The position numbers and the translations under genes were made by a program. From an uncultured Muribaculaceae bacterium (lineage in GTDB: Bacteria; Bacteroidota; Bacteroidia; Bacteroidales; Muribaculaceae), in assembly GCA_947176745.1 (NCBI GenBank), contig CAMWRV010000012.1, positions 1-56,046 on the forward strand: a stretch of DNA of 56,046 nucleotides, read 5' to 3'. Of this stretch, positions 52,369 to 56,046 are shown piece by piece. Position 1 is the stretch's first letter. Each line of letters opens with the position of its first letter. Under the pieces are notes generated by a model, which was not told the DNA's origin, did no database searches, and saw only the letters and a list, made by a program, of their open reading frames with translations.

Positions 52369-53535
52369 TTATTTGCCGACGACAAATTCAAGCACCTTCT
52401 CTATCACGTAATCCTGCTCCTCGTCGGTCAGCGTCGGATACATGGGGAGACTCAGACAATGCGCGTAATAGTCTTCCACAACCGGGAGCGAACCCTCCTT
52501 CCATCCGTCGCGCCTGTAGTAGGGCATAAGATGGAGAGGAGCGTAATGCACCTGTGCAAGTACACCCTCACTCCGCAGAAAGTCATACAGACCCTTTCGG
52601 TCGGCCACCTGAATGACATAAAGATGGAAGGCGTGACCGATGTCGCCCGCCCGATATGGCGTCTTTATGCCGGGCACATCGCGGAATGCCTCGTCATAAC
52701 GGCCGGCGATGCGCAGACGGCGCGATATGCCTTCGTCGGCGCGGGAGAGCTGCGATATGCCGAGTGCTGCCTGTATGTCGGTGAGTCTGTAGTTGAAACC
52801 GAGCTCACGCATCTCGTAATACCATCCGCCGTCGTTGCGGTCCATCACCTCCGTATCGCGAGTGATGCCGTGTGTGCGGTAAAGTCTTAGTCGGTCCAGA
52901 AGCGCAGGATCCGCAGTTGTCACCATTCCACCTTCTCCGGTGGCTATATGCTTGACCGGATGGAAAGAAAAGACCGTGCAGTCGGCCCAGCGGCTGTTGC
53001 CTGTAAGCTGACGCTTTCCTTCAGAGTCGGTCCACCATGCTCCGGGGGCATGGCAGGCATCCTCGATAATCCAGAGACCGTGACGGTCGGCAATGCGGCG
53101 CACCTCCTCAAGATTATGAGGGTATCCGGCAAAATCGACTATCACCACACCGGCGAATGTCCCTGCGGGATGACTCTCAAGCATCTCCGCGAGCTTACGG
53201 GTGTCCATCAGGTATGTATCGGGATCTATGTCGCAGAATGTGACGTCTGCCCCGCAATAGCGTATACAGTTGGCCGATGCGGCGAAAGTCATCGGAGTGA
53301 CGATCACTTTCTGACCGGGACACACACCCAGGGCCTTCGCTGCGAGGTGGAGACCGGAGGTGGCATTGTTGACGGCCACGGCATATGGAGCGCCGACATA
53401 TTCGGCGAAACTGCGCTCGAATTCCGCGATCTTCGGGCCTTGCGTCAGGAAGTCGCTTTTGAGTGTCTCGACGACAGCGGCGATATCCGCCTCAGTTATG
53501 TTCTGCCGCCCGTATGGTATTGGTTTCTCTCTCAT
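52369..53535 (-). CDS. pseC: UDP-4-amino-4,6-dideoxy-N-acetyl-beta-L-altrosamine transaminase
   Basis: PLP-dependent aminotransferase of the DegT/DnrJ/EryC1/StrS family adding the 4-amino group from glutamate. 388 residues from ATG 53535 (the frame continues upstream into pseB, with no need for it). IPYGRQNITEADIAAVVETL and LTQGPKIAEFE at the N-terminus, VNNATSGLHLA, VDFAGYP, EDACHAPGA and the PLP lysine K195 in FSFHPVKHIATGEGG are all kept. Confidence 0.94.
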   Translation of the reverse strand: MREKPIPYGRQNITEADIAAVVETLKSDFLTQGPKIAEFERSFAEYVGAPYAVAVNNATSGLHLAAKALGVCPGQKVIVTPMTFAASANCIRYCGADVTFCDIDPDTYLMDTRKLAEMLESHPAGTFAGVVIVDFAGYPHNLEEVRRIADRHGLWIIEDACHAPGAWWTDSEGKRQLTGNSRWADCTVFSFHPVKHIATGEGGMVTTADPALLDRLRLYRTHGITRDTEVMDRNDGGWYYEMRELGFNYRLTDIQAALGISQLSRADEGISRRLRIAGRYDEAFRDVPGIKTPYRAGDIGHAFHLYVIQVADRKGLYDFLRSEGVLAQVHYAPLHLMPYYRRDGWKEGSLPVVEDYYAHCLSLPMYPTLTDEEQDYVIEKVLEFVVGK

Positions 53536-53546
53536 GCTCAAGGGGC

Positions 53547-54569
53547 TTATCTTGGTTCGAAACCGGGGTCTACAAACTCTTTTATCTTCTCGCGCATCGA
53601 CTCGACAGTCTCCCATTCCGTGTTGTTGTCGGAACTGTAATGGAATCCGTCGGGCACAGGCACACCGCCGTGATGTGAGATGTAGTCCTCGCGTGTGTGC
53701 TGGAACGAAACCGAGGGAAGAATCGCGTAGTAGCGGCCTATGTCGATTGTATTCAGCGCGTCGGTGGCAGTGATCATCTCCTCGTGGAGCTTTTCGCCCG
53801 GACGGATGCCCACCTCGGTCTGGGGGAGCGAGGGCGCGATTGCTGTGGCCACATCCTTGATGTGGTATGAGGGAATCTTCGGGATGAAGATCTCACCTCC
53901 GAGATGATGCTCGATTGCCCAGAGCACCAGATCGACACCGGCTTCGAGAGAAATGTTGAACCTGGTCATGCGCATGTCGGTTATAGGCAGTTCCTTCGCT
54001 CCCGAGTCACGGCGTGAGATAAAGAACGGAATCACGCTGCCTCTCGACCCCATGACATTACCGTAGCGCACCACGCTGAATTTCACTGGATTGTTACCAC
54101 GTATATTATTGGCGGCGGTAAAGAGTTTGTCGCTTGTCAGCTTTGTGGCGCCGTAAAGATTGATCGGAGCGCAAGCCTTGTCGGTCGAGAGCGCCACCAC
54201 GTGACGCACACCTGTGGCGAGAGCGGCGTTGATAACATTCTGGGCGCCGTTGACGTTTGTCTTGATGCACTCCTCCGGGTTGTATTCCGCCGTGTCTACC
54301 TGCTTGATGGCTGCTGCATGGATTATGACGTCAATGCCCTGACATGCGCGCACAAGACGCTCTCCGTCGCGCACGTCGCCGATGAAGAACCGCAGCTGAG
54401 GATAGCGGTCAAACGGATATTTCTGTTTCAGTTCGAACTGTTTCAGTTCATCGCGTGAATAGATGACGATCCTTTTCACATCGGGATAGCGACGCAGGAT
54501 CACCTCTACGAATTTCTTTCCGAACGAGCCTGTGCCGCCCGTTATCAATACTGACTTATTGTTGAGCAT
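53547..54569 (-). CDS. pseB: UDP-N-acetylglucosamine 4,6-dehydratase (inverting)
   Basis: First step of pseudaminic acid synthesis: dehydrates and C5-inverts UDP-GlcNAc. 340 residues from ATG 54569. Extended SDR with TGGTGSFGKKF (NADP site, about 9-19), IIHAAAIKQVDTAEYNP, STDKACAPINLYGATK (catalytic Thr-Asp-Lys and Tyr-Lys) and RYGNVMGSRGSVIPFF. The short, inverting form (PseB/FlaA1) is soluble, unlike the membrane-bound non-inverting WbpM/PglF type. It follows the two GYF_2 genes. Confidence 0.95.
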   Translation of the reverse strand: MLNNKSVLITGGTGSFGKKFVEVILRRYPDVKRIVIYSRDELKQFELKQKYPFDRYPQLRFFIGDVRDGERLVRACQGIDVIIHAAAIKQVDTAEYNPEECIKTNVNGAQNVINAALATGVRHVVALSTDKACAPINLYGATKLTSDKLFTAANNIRGNNPVKFSVVRYGNVMGSRGSVIPFFISRRDSGAKELPITDMRMTRFNISLEAGVDLVLWAIEHHLGGEIFIPKIPSYHIKDVATAIAPSLPQTEVGIRPGEKLHEEMITATDALNTIDIGRYYAILPSVSFQHTREDYISHHGGVPVPDGFHYSSDNNTEWETVESMREKIKEFVDPGFEPR

Positions 54570-54611
54570 ATATATGTGTGTGACGGACACTCGGCCCGTC
54601 AGGGTTATCAA

Positions 54612-55232
54612 TCAGAACATTTTCTTGCCGAGCAGGGCGAACAGGATCATTCCAAGGAAGAACGTGATGCCGATCCACATCTTTGCCTGCCGCTCATAAT
54701 CGTGGGCCTGACGCTTGTATTCCTCGCGCTCCTGATCGGAATATAGATTTTTGGCACTCTTTGATTCGCTTCGCTGCGATTCCGCCCACGCCACGCGCGA
54801 CCTGTAGGAGTAATATATGGCCACAAGTCCTGTCACGGGAAAGCAGAACAGAGTGAGCATCACCGACAGGAAGAGTGTGGGAGCCGGAGGAACCGATGTA
54901 TCCTTGCGGTCGGGAACTGTACCCTCGGGCAACGCGCCCGATCTGCGCGCCATCTCTCGGAAGCGCAGTGGAACTTCCTCATAAGGATCGGAGCCGTCGT
55001 TGCTGTCGGCGGGATCTGAAACCGCCGGTGCCGGAGGCGAAGGGTGCATAAGGCCGAAAATGCGCTGGCGGTAGAACCGGCATATGTCGGCCACATCCTC
55101 GGCTTTCTCCCAATCCGCCATGCCCTTGCACCAAACATAGGTATCAGGGCGCACTCCTGCGTCGGCGAGGCTGTCAAGCGCAAACGGACCGCAGCGTTCG
55201 CCGTCGATCATTGCGAAATATCTCTTTGCCAT
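54612..55232 (-). CDS. GYF_2-domain membrane protein
   Basis: 206 residues. N-terminal GYF_2 domain (about 3-55: YFAMIDGERCGPFALDSL, VWCKGMADWEKAEDV), a Pro/Ser/Asp-rich linker, then two membrane segments (about 118-142 and 184-202) around a charged, probably helical stretch (SDQEREEYKRQAHDYERQ). The first segment (FCFPVTGLVAIYYSYRSR) resembles the CD225/dispanin pattern. It lies 11 bases after the sibling gene and 42 bases before pseB on the same strand; role unknown. Confidence 0.72.
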   Translation of the reverse strand: MAKRYFAMIDGERCGPFALDSLADAGVRPDTYVWCKGMADWEKAEDVADICRFYRQRIFGLMHPSPPAPAVSDPADSNDGSDPYEEVPLRFREMARRSGALPEGTVPDRKDTSVPPAPTLFLSVMLTLFCFPVTGLVAIYYSYRSRVAWAESQRSESKSAKNLYSDQEREEYKRQAHDYERQAKMWIGITFFLGMILFALLGKKMF

Positions 55233-55243
55233 GCGGTTCTCTT

Positions 55244-55852
55244 TCAGTCAAGCTGCTCAAGCAGATCAAGATAATTCTGGAACAGACCGGTGGTAAAAAA
55301 GACTATCAGTCCTATTATGGCGAGTGCCGCGAGCACAAGACCGATGACCGTCAGTGTTCTTGCTGTCGAATTGGCCGAATCTCCCATCATGCGGTTGCCG
55401 CGCCTGTAGAAGTCGTTGGCTTTGTTGGCCTGGACTATGGCGATAATTCCGAGTATCAGCGTCAGGCAGCTTGTCATCGTGCCGAGAACGGTGCAGACTA
55501 TCGCCCACGGAAGCCAGTTGGTATGTTCTATCGGAGCCGGATCATATTGCCCCTGAAAGGGATATGAACCGGAGTAAGCAGACTGACTTTCTGCCGGAGC
55601 GGCACCTGCATTCATGCCGGAGTTCATACCTGAATTCATATCGGGATATACCGGCGGAACTTCTTCACTACCCGGAACGGGTGGCACGGCAAAGAGACCG
55701 GCCAGCTCGGCGAGCGAAGAGGCGGCAACCCAATCGGAAAGCCCCTGACGCCACACCATCGAATCCGGTCTGATGCCGTGATATCTGAGTTCTCCGGCTA
55801 CAAACGGGCCGGCCTGCCGCCCGTCGATTATCATATAATATTGTATCTCCAT
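55244..55852 (-). CDS. GYF_2 plus CD225/dispanin-like membrane protein
   Basis: 202 residues. N-terminal GYF_2 domain (about 4-54: YYMIIDGRQAGPFVAGEL, VWRQGLSDWVAASSL), a linker with a short MNSG repeat (MNSGMNSGMNAG, about 72-83), then two membrane helices (about 112-140 and 166-190) in a CD225/dispanin-like arrangement: WLPWAIVCTVLGTMTSC and IVQANKANDFYRRGN between the helices. First gene of the pse operon; its start codon directly abuts a tandem repeat leader. Function unknown; membrane tethering or recruitment of proline-rich partners is inference. Confidence 0.75.
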   Translation of the reverse strand: MEIQYYMIIDGRQAGPFVAGELRYHGIRPDSMVWRQGLSDWVAASSLAELAGLFAVPPVPGSEEVPPVYPDMNSGMNSGMNAGAAPAESQSAYSGSYPFQGQYDPAPIEHTNWLPWAIVCTVLGTMTSCLTLILGIIAIVQANKANDFYRRGNRMMGDSANSTARTLTVIGLVLAALAIIGLIVFFTTGLFQNYLDLLEQLD

Positions 55853-55896
55853 AGATTTGGTTGTCTGAAGATTTGGTTGTCTGAAGATTTGGTTGT
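55853..55896 (-). repeat. 16-bp tandem repeats in the pse operon leader
   Basis: AGATTTGGTTGTCTGA at 55853-55868 and 55869-55884 are identical, and 55885-55896 is a partial third copy. In the mRNA the array (unit TCAGACAACCAAATCT) ends at the start codon of the first gene. Confidence 0.9.
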
Positions 55897-55908
55897 GACT
55901 GTAATTTG

Positions 55909-55916
55909 CAAAGATA
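55909..55916 (-). promoter_or_regulatory. -7 box of the pse operon promoter
   Basis: TATCTTTG on the minus strand, about 57 bases before the first ATG. No good TTTG lies 19-21 bases upstream, so the promoter may be weak or need an activator. Confidence 0.5.
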
Positions 55917-55995
55917 CGATTTTTTTCGCAATAAGTAAGCGTCAGAATTCCTGTTTTTGAGTTTTGGCTGATTTTTGGGGTGTCAGACAGGTTCT

Positions 55996-56046
55996 ATAAG
56001 ATTTATAAGATTTATAAGATTTATAAGATTTATAAGATTTATAAGA
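55996..56046. repeat. 9-bp simple tandem repeat running off the window
   Basis: ATTTATAAG is repeated five full times (56001-56045) plus partial units at both ends, and the array continues past the edge. It lies about 85 bases upstream of the pse -7 box. Confidence 0.95.

Noticed and set aside
55853..56046. CRISPR array
   Set aside because: Repeats are directly tandem with no spacers; unit lengths of 16 and 9 are too short.

Overview
This window comes from a Bacteroidota chromosome, most likely a GC-rich Bacteroidales of the Muribaculaceae type (the family is inference). Three things support this. Many genes start downstream of the Bacteroidota promoter pattern TTTG-N19/21-TAnnTTTG, mostly without a strong Shine-Dalgarno. 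There are type IX secretion (T9SS) genes: two PorU-like sortases and PorV. Several secreted proteins end in T9SS-like sorting tails. I see no rRNA, tRNA, CRISPR array, transposase or prophage, so this is mostly core chromosome with small accessory inserts. Layout: 1-912 is a GNAT acetyltransferase with a small partner protein (toxin-antitoxin-like), fused at its 3' end to repeat-like structured DNA. 913-6762 encodes three large polytopic envelope proteins (two are tandem paralogs) and a membrane-anchored GH25 lysozyme, around an intergenic region with a long inverted repeat. 6914-12268 holds two secreted GH13 alpha-amylases with starch-binding modules and C-terminal sorting tails. 12425-15245 is gltX-waaA. 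15367-24629 is a compact run porU1-rex-FAH-porU2-porV. 24654-25320 is an AT-rich MntA/HepT toxin-antitoxin insert. 25333-29848 is ispF-cvpA and then sufC-sufD-sufS with no sufB. 30041-33143 (minus strand) is pta-ackA-lgt. 33335-39044 is an LptF/LptG-family permease, a structured intergenic region, aspS, a Nif3-like gene and a zinc-ribbon coiled-coil gene. 39123-42741 is queuosine-precursor synthesis (queD, queE, queC, queF) interrupted by a small minus-strand gene and manA. 42801-47858 is a TM2 protein, parC, a DUF3316-like protein and a BspA-like leucine-rich protein. 48153-49100 is a FabH-like ketosynthase. 49067-55852 (minus strand) is a seven-gene operon: two GYF_2 membrane proteins followed by the complete CMP-pseudaminic acid pathway, with PseF and PseH fused. 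How the parts fit: the two amylases and the leucine-rich protein look like T9SS cargo, and the sortase/PorV genes needed to anchor them lie only a few kb away. waaA, lptF-like, lgt, manA and the pse genes all serve the envelope and surface glycans. pta-ackA and Rex point to fermentative, redox-controlled metabolism. The most unusual signals are the duplicated sortase operon with an embedded rex, the missing sufB, the pse operon headed by GYF_2/CD225 proteins, perfect 16-20 bp tandem duplications in three 5' leaders (gltX, pta, pse), and a three-hairpin RNA-like element with two GNRA loops upstream of aspS.
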